Source of the DNA: CAVTWD01 sp963738325
GTDB lineage: Bacteria; Actinomycetota; Acidimicrobiia; Acidimicrobiales; Ilumatobacteraceae
Direction: 5' to 3'
DNA: 64,000 bases
NCBI GenBank assembly: GCA_963738325.1
Contig: CAVTWD010000009.1
Span: 248,001 to 312,000, forward strand
Part shown: piece by piece, positions 29,154 to 39,613 of the stretch
Numbering within the stretch: position 1 is the first letter of the stretch
How the letters are laid out: each line of letters opens with the position of its first letter
Program-made: the position numbers and the translations under genes
Notes under the pieces: generated by a model
What the model saw: the letters and a program-made list of their open reading frames with translations, nothing else
What the model was told of the DNA's origin: nothing
The model's database searches: none

Positions 29154-30272
29154 TCAGAGGTTGCCTCGCCGAGCTTGGTCGCGCTCGATGGCTTCGAACA
29201 GCGCCTTGAAGTTCCCCTCGCCGAAGCCGCGCGCGCCGCGGCGCTCGATGATCTCGAAGAACACCGTCGGCCGGTCGGTGATGGTCTCGGTGAAGATCTG
29301 GAGCAGGTAGCCGTCCTGATCCCGGTCGACGAGGATGTTGTGGCGCCGAAGCTCCTGCCATGGCAGCGCCACGCCGGCCATCCGCGCCTCGGCCTCGTCG
29401 TAGTAGGTGTCCGGCACGCGCATGAACCGCACCCCGCGGTCGCGCAGCGCAGCCACCGTCGCCACGATGTCATCGGTCCGGAGCGCGAGGTGCTGGACAC
29501 CGGGACCGTCGTAGCTCTCGACGTACTCCTGGATCTGGCTCTTCTTGAGCCCGTCCGCCGGCTCGTTGATCGGCATGACGATCTTCGACCCGTCCCACAC
29601 CACCGTCGACATCAGGGCGGAGTACTCGGTGGCGATCTGGTCGTCGTCGAAATGAACGAGCTGGTTGAAGCCCATCACGTCGGCGTAGAAGTGCACCCAG
29701 TCGTCCAGCCGTCCCTTGTCGACGTTGCCGACCACGTGGTCGACACGGTTGAGCCCGACGTCGGGGCCCACCGGCGTCGGCGGGAGGTTCTCGTCGGTGT
29801 AACCGGGCTCGAGCAGGGGCGTGGCGTAGTGGCGTCGGCTCACGAAGGTGTGGCAGGTCTCGCCGTAGGTCTTGATCTGGGCCAGCCCGAGGGTCCCGTT
29901 CTCGTCGGTCTCCGTCCACGGCGCCCGGGAGCTCTCCGCGCCTCGCGTGAGCGCCGCCCGGTAGGCGGCCTCGGCGTCGTCGACCAGCCAGGCCAGGTCG
30001 TGCACACCGTCGCCGTGAGCCCGCACGTGGGCCGCGATCGGGGAGTCAGCGGTGAGGGCACCGCTGACGACGAAGCGGATGTCGCCCTGCTCCAGCACGT
30101 AGCTGGCCTTCTCGCGGACCCCGGTCTCCGGGCCGGCATAGGCGGTGCAGCGGAAGCCGAAGCTCGACATGAGGAACCCGGCGAACGTGCGGGCGTTGCC
30201 GACCCAGAACTCGATGCAATCCCACCCGAGGAGGTGGGCGACGGGCACGTCAGCGGGCGCGGCGGTGGTCAT
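29154..30272 (-). CDS. hpd: 4-hydroxyphenylpyruvate dioxygenase
   Basis: About 372 residues, a two-repeat vicinal-oxygen-chelate enzyme that makes homogentisate from 4-hydroxyphenylpyruvate using Fe(II) and O2. Iron ligands are in NRVDHVVGNV, PGVQHLALRT and TVFFEIIER. The C-terminal gate helix GFGEGNFKALFEAIE is typical. GGAGG lies eight bases before the ATG of MTTAAPADV. It is the first gene of the tyrosine operon, divergent from an Lrp/AsnC regulator 126 bp away. Confidence 0.96.
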   Translation of the reverse strand: MTTAAPADVPVAHLLGWDCIEFWVGNARTFAGFLMSSFGFRCTAYAGPETGVREKASYVLEQGDIRFVVSGALTADSPIAAHVRAHGDGVHDLAWLVDDAEAAYRAALTRGAESSRAPWTETDENGTLGLAQIKTYGETCHTFVSRRHYATPLLEPGYTDENLPPTPVGPDVGLNRVDHVVGNVDKGRLDDWVHFYADVMGFNQLVHFDDDQIATEYSALMSTVVWDGSKIVMPINEPADGLKKSQIQEYVESYDGPGVQHLALRTDDIVATVAALRDRGVRFMRVPDTYYDEAEARMAGVALPWQELRRHNILVDRDQDGYLLQIFTETITDRPTVFFEIIERRGARGFGEGNFKALFEAIERDQARRGNL

Positions 30273-30379
30273 GGGCGCGGCCTCCTGGTCGAGAATGCCC
30301 CACCATCGAACGGGCACGGGACGGGATCGTCAACCGATGGGCCCGGGGGTGTCATTCTGGCCTCTCTGGCACTCGTGGT

Positions 30380-30396
30380 CTGAGCAGAATGCTCAG
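30380..30396. promoter_or_regulatory. Palindromic operator candidate (7-3-7)
   Basis: CTGAGCA-GAA-TGCTCAG is a perfect inverted repeat with 7-bp arms. It ends two bases before the ATG of the Lrp/AsnC gene and sits in the 126-bp divergent promoter region with hpd. Lrp/AsnC proteins often bind such pseudo-palindromes in their own promoter and that of a divergent catabolic operon. Confidence 0.65.
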
Positions 30397-30398
30397 TC

Positions 30399-30902
30399 AT
30401 GATCGACCTGCTCGACGCCCGTCTCCTGACCGGTCTCGCGGACACGATGCGTCCCGGCGTGCTGGAGCTCTCCCGGAGGCTCGGGGTCGCCCGCGGCACG
30501 GTTCAGGCCCGCCTCGACAGGTTGGTGAGCCGCGGGGTCATCACGGGCTTTCGCCCGGAGATCGATCCGATCGCGATCGGCTACACCGTCCTCGCCTTCA
30601 CCACGATCGAGATCGCGCAGGGCCGCCTGCCCGATGTGATCGGGCACCTCGAAGCCATCCCCGAGGTGATCGAGGCCCACACGACGACCGGGCAGGGCGA
30701 CCTGCACGTGCGCGTGGTCGGCCGCACCAATCAGCACCTGAGCACGGTGCTGAACCGGATCCTGGAGGCGCCGGGGATCAGCCGCACCACGACGGTCCTC
30801 GCCCTCTCCTCCCAGATCCCCTATCGCGTGATGCCATTGGTGGACGCGGCGGCGGCCCACGAACGGGACACAGTCGGCGGAGAGCCCGGCCCGGTCCCGT
30901 AG
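30399..30902 (+). CDS. Lrp/AsnC family transcriptional regulator
   Basis: About 167 residues. An N-terminal winged-helix DNA-binding domain (LELSRRLGVARGTVQARLDRL, given here in part as RRLGVARGTVQARLDRL) is followed by the effector-binding RAM domain (AFTTIEIAQGRL, TTTGQGDLHVRVVGRT). It is divergent from hpd and probably controls tyrosine degradation in response to an aromatic amino acid or keto acid; this follows from position. The last 82 bp overlap the tail of the convergent FtsK-type gene. Confidence 0.92.
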   Translation: MIDLLDARLLTGLADTMRPGVLELSRRLGVARGTVQARLDRLVSRGVITGFRPEIDPIAIGYTVLAFTTIEIAQGRLPDVIGHLEAIPEVIEAHTTTGQGDLHVRVVGRTNQHLSTVLNRILEAPGISRTTTVLALSSQIPYRVMPLVDAAAAHERDTVGGEPGPVP

Positions 30903-33900
30903 CGCCGACGCGACTGCGCACGGCGGGCCGGCACCGAGCTGGCCACAGCGAGCTGGACGAGCTCCGCGTGCCCCTCCGCGACGAGATAGCCACGGCCCGG
31001 CCGGCGTGGCAGCGGAGCATGGCGTGGGAGAGAGGCGCCCAGCAGGTCGCCGTCGATCAACGGGTCGGGCCAGAGGAGCACACCGAGGCGGCTCCGGCGG
31101 GCCAGTTGGGTCCAGTGCCCGTAGGCGGCCCGGAGGGCGTCAGGGCGCGCGGCCACCACCACGACCAGGGACGGATCTCGCGCGGCGAGACCCTCCCCCA
31201 ACCATCCCGGATCGTCGACGAGCTCGGCGTCGTCCACCAAGACCACGCGCCGATCCACCTCGGGGAGCACCATCCCGCCTGAGATCGCGTGCACGGCGTC
31301 GAAGACCGTGAGCTCGGAGGCCACGGATGGCCGGGGCGCGATGAGCCCGATCCATGCGTCCGGCGCGGCCCGCCGGAACAAGGAGGCGAAGAGCGCGAGC
31401 GCCGTGCTGCGACCGGACCGCGCCGGCCCCGCGATGACCACGTGCTCGCCCCGATGGAGCGAGACCACGGCCGGCTCCAGCTCGGTGTCGCCGATCCCCA
31501 CCGCCAAGTGGAGCACGCCCATGACAGCGTGCGGCGGGGGCAGCGAGGCCACGTCCACGCGTGAAGGCATCGTCCCGACCCCTGATGGTCGGGCGGTCGG
31601 AGTCGACGACGTCTTGGCCAGCTCCGCCACCTGGTCCGGCAGCCGTCCCGGGTGACCGATCTGCAGCTCGAGCCCCGAGTCGGCGGCCCGGGCCCGACCC
31701 GGCACCGGCGGCGGCCGGTCGAGGGACGTGAGACCGGCATCGCTCCACGCCGCAGCATCGGCAAGCGCGAAGAGCCATCGCTGGCTGATGCCCGCGGTGA
31801 GCGACGAGGGCAATGGCGCGGCGGCGTCCGCCGTCATCGCCGCCGTCACCCCGTGGTTCGGTCCCTCCGCCAGCACCCGCGCCAGCCGGTCCAGGTGCTC
31901 GTAGCCGGGTGGTGCGTCGAAGGTGGCGCGGAGCGTGTCGACGCCGTCGATCAGGACCACCAGCTCGGGATGGCATCCGGGCTCGGCGAGGCGGCGTTCG
32001 AGCTCGCGTTCGAGCACGCGAGCGAGTCGCGCCAGCCGCTCGGGCTCGGAGGCCAGGACGACGGCACCCACGTGGGGAAGCTGCTGGAGGGGGGCCAGCG
32101 TGCCGGCGCCCAGGTCGGCCACCAAGAGGTGGAGCGCTTCGGGCGAGTGGCGGCGGGCGAGGTCGACAGCGAGGCTGGCGAGCGCCGACGTCCTGCCACT
32201 GCGCCGTGAGCCCGTCAACAGGAGATGGCCGCGATGGCGGTTCCAGCCGGTGGCGAGCTGTGCCTGGTGGTCGGGGTCGTCGGCGAGGGCGACCGTGCCC
32301 AAGGGCAGCTCGGCCAAGGGGACGAGGGCGGGCAACGGATCGAGCCAGGGTCGACGCGGCGACGGCAGGGACAATGCGGCCGCCGCGGCGACACAGGCGT
32401 CAACCAGGCGGGCGAGCTCACTCGGGCCATCGGCCGCGTCCGTGGAACGACTCCGGCCGAGTGGGTGCACGTCGACGGGCCTTGTCGCGGCTCGAGCCGG
32501 CAGAGCGGTACACGCGCTCTGGAATACGACGACCTCGCTCGCGCCGAGACGAAGGGCGGCCCGCCCGGGACGGCCGTGGGGGAAGCCGGCGGCGACGGGC
32601 ACGCCAACGACGTCGACGGACTCGGCCGGCTCCTGCACCCGGAGCGCGATCCGGAGGTTCGTGTTGGCGCGGATGTCGTCGGTGACCGCGGGCCCGGGCC
32701 GTTGGGTGGCGAGCACGAGATGCACGCCCAGGCTCCTGCCTCGCTGAGCGACTCCGACGATCGAAGGGATGAAGCCCGGCAGCTCGGCGCTCAGCGCGGC
32801 GAACTCGTCGATGACGACGACGAGACGGGGCAACGGCTCGTCTCCGGACGCGGCGGCTAGCGCGCCGAGGTCGGCGACCCCGGCCGCCCGGAGCACCGCT
32901 TCGCGACGACGCAGCTCGGCTTCGAGGCTCCGCAGGGCACGCGGGGCCAGATGGTCGTCGAGGTCGGTCACCACGCCGACGACGTGGGGCAGGGTTGCGC
33001 ACGCGTCGAAGGCGCTGCCGCCCTTGTAGTCGACGAGGAGGAAGGTGAGCTCGGTCGGGGGGTGGCACACCGCCAGCCCGGCCACGAGCGCACGCAACAA
33101 CTCGCTCTTCCCCGCGCCGGTGGTGCCGACGATCAACGCGTGGGGGCCGTCGCGAACGAGGTCGACCTCGACCACGCCGTCCGCTCCGACGCCGATCGGG
33201 GCGGCGGGTCGGGATGGCATCGCCCATCGAGCGGCGAGGGCCTCCGGGTCGACCGCGCCCTCGCCGATGAGCTCCGCCAGCCTCACCTCATCGGGGACGG
33301 CCGACACGACGTCGTGTTGCTCGGGGTCGCTGAAACGGGCGAGACGGCGGCTCACCCGTCGCGCGGTCGCCTCGGAAACGCCGGCAACGTGCACTGGCGT
33401 CGCCTCACCCGGCCTGCGGAGCACGCCGGTCGCGTCCGGCTCGACGAGGAGAACCTCACCACAGCACGCGGGGACCTGATCCATCTGCCCGGCAAGGAGG
33501 AGGCCGGACGCGCCGGCATCGAGCAGCCGCCGCGCCACACCACCTCCGTCGAGCAACGAGCCCGGGTCGTCGATCACGACGATCGTGCTGCTCGCCGAAG
33601 GCGGGACACTCGCGTCGGCGAGGAGCTCCTCGCACGGCCCGATGCGCGCGGACTCGACGCTTCGACCCGCGTGCGGGAGCCAGCGCGCCCAGGACCAGCG
33701 CGAGGGTTGGCCGGTCACGATGGCGATGCCGAGGTCGGCTGGGCCGTAGTCGGCCGCCAACCGCAACAGCAGCCCGCGGCGACGGAGGCGACATCGGCGC
33801 AAGCTCCGACGAGCGCCAGCGGGCGACCCGGACAGAGCGGCGCGGTGATCGGGACGTCGACGAAGGTCCGCACGTCCGCGTCCCGGTCCTCCCCGCCGCT

Positions 33901-35256
33901 CACCGGAACGGACCACGCGTCGTCCCCGGTCCCGATGGCGACCTCGGGCGGATCCGCGCCGCAACGAATGCCCCACAGCTCAGGAAGCCCGAGATCCGCG
34001 CGCTCGGTCACCGTGGCCAGATCAGGATGGCGGCGCCGGCGCCTCTCGGCCTCGGCCGACGCCCGAACCTTCACGGCCGTCTCGAACGCTTCGGCGTCAC
34101 GGGCGGCACGTTGGCGGGCGTGCCGTTGTCCGCGCCGTCGCCGGAGGTGTTGGAGCACCCAGGTGGTCATCGCCCCGAGGGCACCCAACCCGCCCATCAG
34201 TGCCATCAACGGCTGGTGGAGGACGACGGCGAGCACGAGGCCGCCCGTGAGAGCCACCGCGCTCGGCGCCAGGGCCGCGCCTGACGGGCGAGGCGGCTCC
34301 TCCGGCGGGGCGGGCGGGGTGAGGGGCCGATCGGGCAGCGACGGGAAGCGGTGGGGCCGCACCCATGGGTCGGTCCAACCGGACGACGGTGCCGTACGAC
34401 CCGCTGCTCGCCTCTCCTCGTGCCTCGGCCCGAGCCGCGCCGTCGCATGGCCGATGCGCACGCGCCCCTCTGCGTCTCCCCGAGCGACCGCTCCCGAGCC
34501 GAGGTCGACCAGCTTCGTGTGCCCCTGCGCGTCGATGCACAACACCGCGCCGCGCCCGAGGCCGGCGTCGGTCAACGGGAGGTCCGCCCGCGCCCACGCT
34601 CCGACGAGCCAGCGGCCCGGGGTGACGCGATCGATGCGACCGGCATCGAAACCGGCGACCCACCGCAACCCCCAAGGACGGTCGATGGCCGTCGGCATCC
34701 TGGATTGGCCATCCGCTGCCGCGCTGGCAGCGGCTGCCGCCGCAGTCAGCTCGACCGTGGAGCCCTGGCGGAGGCCGGTGCGCGCCAACGGCGTATCGGG
34801 AGCGACGGGACGACCGTCGATGAAGGCGCCGAGAGCCGACGAGCAGGAGAGCTCGGCCAGGAGGTCGCCAACCGTGGCCCCGGGCGCCGCCCGCATCACG
34901 ATCTCCTCCTCGCGCCCCGGCTCGCGCAGGGCGAAGGCCACCGGCGACGACAGGGTGGGCCGCGCCTTGGAGAACAGCGCGGCCGGACCCGCGGCTTCCT
35001 CCACAGGAGCAGGCTCTCCGACGCTGAGAGACGGCCAATCGCGGCCGCCGGCGGATCGTGGCGGACGTCCGCTGGCAACGATCGACAAGTCGGCGGCCGA
35101 GCCGCCCTCGCCGCAGTCCGGGCACGCCCAGCGAGCGCCCCGAACGACGACCCCGGGACGGCGCGGCGCGCGATGTGAGCGCCCCGGGCAGGGATGGCCC
35201 GGGCCGAGGAGGTCGTCGACGAGGTCGGCGAGATCGGTGCGTCGGGTCTCGGCCAT
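30821..35256 (-). CDS. EssC/EccC-like FtsK/SpoIIIE ATPase (frame broken once)
   Basis: About 1478 residues. The N-terminal 50 residues contain HPCPG and CPDCGEGG, a possible zinc knuckle. Next come a ubiquitin-like segment (TVGDLLAEL, IDGRPVAPDTPLARTGL) and an FHA-like segment, then two membrane helices near 328-375. Three RecA-type ATPase modules follow. Module 1 (near 710) has intact Walker A GTTGAGKSELL and Walker B LVVVIDEFAAL. Modules 2 and 3 have altered P-loops, GSRRSGRTSAL near 1017 and GPARSGRSTAL near 1278. This is the layout of type VII secretion motor proteins, but no WXG100 or other ESX gene is nearby. The break is near 33785. Substrate unknown. Confidence 0.85.
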
Positions 35257-35379
35257 GACCTCATGTGTGCCTGAGCCGATGCGAATCGGAAAAGGACCTC
35301 GCGGTTGGGGCGCTGAGCAACCCCGCCGACGCGCTTCGTGACCGTCGGGCTCCGCGTAGTCGGATGCGGCCCGCGCGCT

Positions 35380-35427
35380 GAGACCTCGAGTGAGACCTCC
35401 GGTGAGGTCGCCAGTGAGACCTCCTTC
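35380..35427. repeat. Four 12-bp tandem repeats in a divergent promoter
   Basis: Four 12-bp units of the type GAGACCTCnnGT run head to tail between the FtsK-type gene (minus, ATG at 35256) and the HTH gene (plus, ATG at 35441). Unit 3 reads GAGGTCGCCAGT, so GACCTC-CGGT-GAGGTC inside the array is also a 6-4-6 inverted repeat (35394-35409). The arrangement suggests a binding array for a regulator. Confidence 0.7.
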
Positions 35428-35440
35428 GCAACGTCGGTGC

Positions 35441-36200
35441 ATGTCACGAAGCACTTCTCCACGCGAGCCTCGGTCCCATGCCCCGACCCGTCGGTGGGAT
35501 CGCGAACGGGAGCGGATCCAAGCCGACCCGGCGGCGGCCGACGCGGTCGCGAGCTGGGCCGCCGAGGATCCCCGCCTTGCCGGCCTCCACGATCCCGCGG
35601 CGATCCTCACCGCGGCCGGGCGCCTCCGTCCGATGGAAGAGGCCGATGCCGTCCTGGCCGCAGTCGTTGGCCGAGCCTCGAACGACAGACTGGCGGCGCG
35701 GATCGCCCTGCAACGTCTGCTCCCGGGATTGGTCGCCATCGCCGCCCGCCGGAGCGCGACCGGTCGCTGGCGGGCCCCGACCCTGCTGGACGAGCTGGTC
35801 GGCAGCGACCTGGTTGATCGTCAGGACCTATCCGCTCGCCCGCCGTCCCCGGAAGGTGGCGGTCAACATCCTCCGCGACGCCGAGTACCAGGTCTGCGTC
35901 CGTCCGTTCCGGCTGCGCTCGGGCCAGGAGCTCCCTATGGGCGGGCTCAACCACCGGGCCGCCCACGCCGACCTCGACGGCGGGGAATACGGCCTGCGAA
36001 AGCCGGCGGAGGAGCTGGCCAAGGTCTTCGCTTCAGCGCTCGCGGCCGGGGTTCCCGCTGCAGACATCGATCTCCTCCGCCGTCTCTACACGAGGGACCA
36101 GACCGTGGCGGAGGTCGCCCGTTCTTTCGACGTGTCGCCGCGGACGATCTTGAACCGGCGGTTGGTCGCCATCGCACGCATTCGGCGGGTGGCCGCATGA
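35441..36200 (+). CDS. Sigma-region-4-like HTH regulator (frame broken)
   Basis: About 250 residues. The N-terminal part is mostly helical (PTLLDELVG, RLAARIALQRLLPGLVAIAA) without a known domain. The C-terminus DLLRRLYTRDQTVAEVARSF followed by DVSPRTILNRRLVAIARI is a helix-turn-helix of the sigma-70 region 4 / LuxR type. No region 2 is evident, so it may be a sigma-like or anti-termination regulator rather than a full sigma factor. The frame changes near 35810. It is divergent from the FtsK-type gene and convergent with the Tad operon. The start ATG is the best of several and is uncertain. Confidence 0.72.
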
Positions 36201-36259
36201 GCCCCCGCGTTGGCGGCAGGCGCGCCCATGGGCAGGGGCGGGCCGGAGACCGTTCGCGC

Positions 36260-39152
36260 TCAGCGCTGTCCGCCCCGCAGCAGTTCCCCCCGTGTCTCCA
36301 CCACCTTGTGGGATGGCTCGGCGTCGCCCCATGGATCGGAGGTCACGAGCCGTTCGTACGCGGCGAACTCCTGCTTGACCCCGGCCAGGTTGCCGTCGTG
36401 GCCGTGGGCCCGCATGCGCAGGCACACCAGCTCGTCGTGGCCCGGGAGCACCTTCATGCCCTGGGAGGTCGCCCAGAACACACCCTCGGTGTCGCCACCG
36501 TCGAGGTAGCGGCGGGCCAGCTCGCAGGCCGAATGGACGACCAGCAACGTGAGATGCGACGGGAGAGCTTCGGCATCCGGCCACAGGTAGCTCGTGCCCG
36601 TGTAGGGCAGGTCACGGACCAGCTCCAGACCTTGGCGCAGCGCAGCCACCGCCTCGGCGTCGCCTCGGGGCCGCCGGCGAGCCTGCTCGTAGGCGGTCTC
36701 GAGCACTTCGGCGTCCGTGCTCACCCGATCGTGCAACGGAAGGTGGTCGGTGTACGTGCGCCCGATCCACTCCGCGCCCTCCGGCGGCCGATGACGGGAG
36801 AGGGCGCGCCGAGCATCGGACACGACGTTGGCGAAGGTGGCATCTCGAACGGCCGACTCCCACAACGCCGTGCGAGCTCCCGTCCGGGTGGGGTGCACCC
36901 GGTGCTGCGCAAGCCAGACGACGAGCTCCAGTGCCTTCGCTCGTTCGAACGGGACGACAGCGCCGGCACGGTCCTCGACGACCACCGGTCCGAGCACTCG
37001 CACCAGGAAATCCCAGGAGGGTGCCGCATCCCCGATCGAACGGACCTCTCCGTTCGCGCTGCGTGTGAGAGCGGTCGGCGGGGCTGCTCGGGGCGGCGTG
37101 CTCGCGTCGGCGAGCAAGGCGCCGAGGTCGGCGAGCTCGTCCGCGGCGAGCCCGCAGGGCGTGATGATCAAGCCGAGCGGATCCAGCCGCCACGCGTTGC
37201 CCGCCCTCGTGAGCCGCCACCGCGCGCCCGGGACGCTCGCGTCGGTCAAGAGAGCGACGCCACCCGCCCCGGCCGCCAACTCGGTCAGCTCGTCAAGGGG
37301 GTCGTTGCCTTCACCCCCGCCGCCGACGACGATCGCCACGACGGGCTCCCACACCTCGAGCGGCAGCTCGGCACGAAGCGCGAACGACGAACAGCTGGCG
37401 TCGGCGAGAGCGGTCCGCAGCGGCGCGCTCGCCGCTCTGGCGGCGGCGAGCGCGTCCTCGGCGCCGGCCACGGCCGTGACACGAGCTTCGTTGGCGAACC
37501 CGTAGCAGTCGACCCCAGCCGCCACCACATGCACGCGGTCGGCCAAGGGCGTCACGGCCAGGCCGGCCACGACACTGCGCCGCGATGGCGCGGGCTTCGG
37601 CGGGCGGCCCACCGACGGTCACGATCCCCGCCGCCTCGAGGTCCAGGTAGACCTCGGCGTCGTCGCCAATGCCGAGGAGCACGAGGGCGGGGCAGGGCGA
37701 CGTGATGCCCGCCGCCGACTTCGCCAGGTTCGCGATGGGCACGGCGCCCGGAAGGATCCATCTGTCGCCGCCTGCGCCGGGTCGCCATGGAGCCGGGGCC
37801 GTACCGGGGGCCGCCAGCCGGACCTCGATGTCGCCGTTGGCCCACCGCCGCACGACGAGGGGACGCGGCAAGGTCTGAGCGTCGTCACGGCACATGGCGG
37901 CCAAGGCGCGCAGGGCGACGTCGAGGCGCGCCGCACCGATCGGGTCTGCGCCGAGGCGCACGCTGCGCTCGATCGCGATCAGATCGGGGTCCGGCGGTGG
38001 CAGCGCCTCTCCGGGGGTCATCCGCTCCAGGCGGCGCCGTCGCCGCGAAGCGACCAGCCCGGCGGCACCCGTGGCGAGCATGGTCGCACCGGCCAACCCG
38101 GTTGCCAATGGCCAGACGGCGGCGTCGTCATGGTCGCGGGCGCCGGGCACCACTTCCTCTGAATCAGCCGAGGATCGTTCACCGCGCGCGGCGCCTGACC
38201 CATCGAGGGCGCTCGCCGCGGTGACTGGCCGCGATGTAGCGGGCGATTGGGCGGCGGCTCCCTCGTGACCGCCGTTGCCCCTGGGCACGAGCGTGGTCAG
38301 CGAGGTGGAGGTACCCGGCGTCGGGGGTCGCGGGAGCGCGGACACGGACCGCGGCGGAACCGAGGATCGTGCCGACGCGGCCGAATCGGACGGGCTCGAC
38401 AACTGGGAAGAGAGCGCAGACACGGACGACCGAGCCGGGACGGACGACCGAACAGACACGGACGACCGAACAGACACGGAGGACCGAGGCGACTCGGACG
38501 GCTTGCCCTTCCGAGCAGGGTGCGGCAACGGCGGCACCCGCAACGCCCAGCCGGCGTAGATGCGATCCGGGTCGTCGAACGTGACCGCCCCGAAGCGGCG
38601 GCCACGGTTGGCCTCCCAGAGCCGCCTCCACTGGGTCGGATCTCCGTAGACGCGGCGAGCGAGACCGATCAGCGTGTCCCCTCGCTGGACGTGCACCAGC
38701 CGCTCGGGCGCGGCGATCTCGGTCGGGACCGTGGCAGCATCGTTTCGCACCACGGTCAGCGACGGGCGAGCGACGGCACCGGCACCGCGGACGGCCCCGA
38801 GCGAGCCGAGCGTGGCCGCCGTCGTCACGAGCGCGGCGGCGAACCGACGGAAAGCGCCCGCGCCAGGGCTCGATCCTGCCGTGCGGTGCCGGCACAGACC
38901 AACGACCTCGCGGGCCACGGCCGCCACCAGCTGCACCCACCCGAACCAGACGACGAGCGCGATCGCCTTGATCAGCACGCGCTCGGGCGCGGCTCGAGTG
39001 AGCAGATCGCCGAAGGCGCGCGGCGACGGGAGGTGAGACGGCAGGGGCCAGCCCGCCGCCATCACCAAGATGATCGGGACGCCCACCACGAGCGCGACGA
39101 GCAAGGCCGCGGCGAGGAGTCCACGCACCAGGGCACCGAGCCGCCGCATCAC
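36260..39152 (-). CDS. LysM and BTAD (SARP-type) membrane protein at the end of the Tad operon (frame broken once)
   Basis: About 963 residues. N-terminal helices lie near 7-32, 60-82 and 105-125. A LysM domain (RLVHVQRGDTLIGLARRVYG through RIYAGWALRVP) spans about 152-206. It is followed by a Ser/Arg-rich linker of short repeats (217-270) and another membrane helix near 345-370. The C-terminal 250 residues contain an OmpR-like winged helix and a bacterial transcriptional activator domain of TPR type (YEQARRRPRGDAEAVAALRQ). The break is near 37590. The combination could link cell-wall state to pilus gene control. The start overlaps the upstream pilin gene stop. Confidence 0.85.
38422..38493. 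repeat. Four 18-bp coding tandem repeats
   Basis: Four units of ACGGACGACCGAACAGAC (units 2 and 3 identical) lie inside the LysM/BTAD gene. On the coding strand each unit encodes a hexapeptide of the type SVSVRS/SVPARS, giving the Ser/Arg-rich linker after the LysM domain. Such arrays can change copy number by slippage. Confidence 0.8.
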
Positions 39153-39613
39153 CCTTCCTCCACTTGTGCAGTGGCCGTCGCCGTGACGGTCCGCCGTCCG
39201 AGCCCGACGAGTCGCAACAGCAGCAGGTCTTCGGCCTCCTCGGCCTGCACAGTCACCGCGAGCCGCCCGACGGCGACGTGGCCGGATGCACCCGCCGCGG
39301 AAAGCACCCGTTCGGCAGCCGAGCGGGCCGCCGCCGGGTCAAGCTCGAGGTGGCCGGCCCGCACCCCGACCACCTGTTGCGCCCCGGCTCGCGCCGCCTG
39401 GCCCGCGACATCGGCCACCTGCACGCGCGCCGCGACGAGACGACCACCATCGAGGGCCAGCCCGGCCGCCATGAGGCACGCCAACGTGAGGGCAACGACG
39501 AACGCGCTCACGAAGCCGGCTTCGCCGCGGCCCCGTGGGTGGACCATCCGCCGCGCCGGTCGATGCCCTCGACCGATCACCCGCGTCGCCGACCGATCAA
39601 TCGGACCGGTCAT
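39149..39613 (-). CDS. TadG-like pilus-associated protein
   Basis: About 154 residues. After a basic leader (MTGPIDRSATRVIGRG), GEAGFVSAFVVALTLACLMA is a prepilin-type N-terminal helix as in the Tad_N family. A Val/Ala-rich domain follows that ends TVTATATAQVEEG. It is too short to carry the large extracellular domain of classical TadG. The ATG overlaps the stop of the preceding TadE-like gene (ATGA). It is likely a minor pilin or envelope anchor of the Tad pilus. Confidence 0.78.
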   Translation of the reverse strand: MTGPIDRSATRVIGRGHRPARRMVHPRGRGEAGFVSAFVVALTLACLMAAGLALDGGRLVAARVQVADVAGQAARAGAQQVVGVRAGHLELDPAAARSAAERVLSAAGASGHVAVGRLAVTVQAEEAEDLLLLRLVGLGRRTVTATATAQVEEG

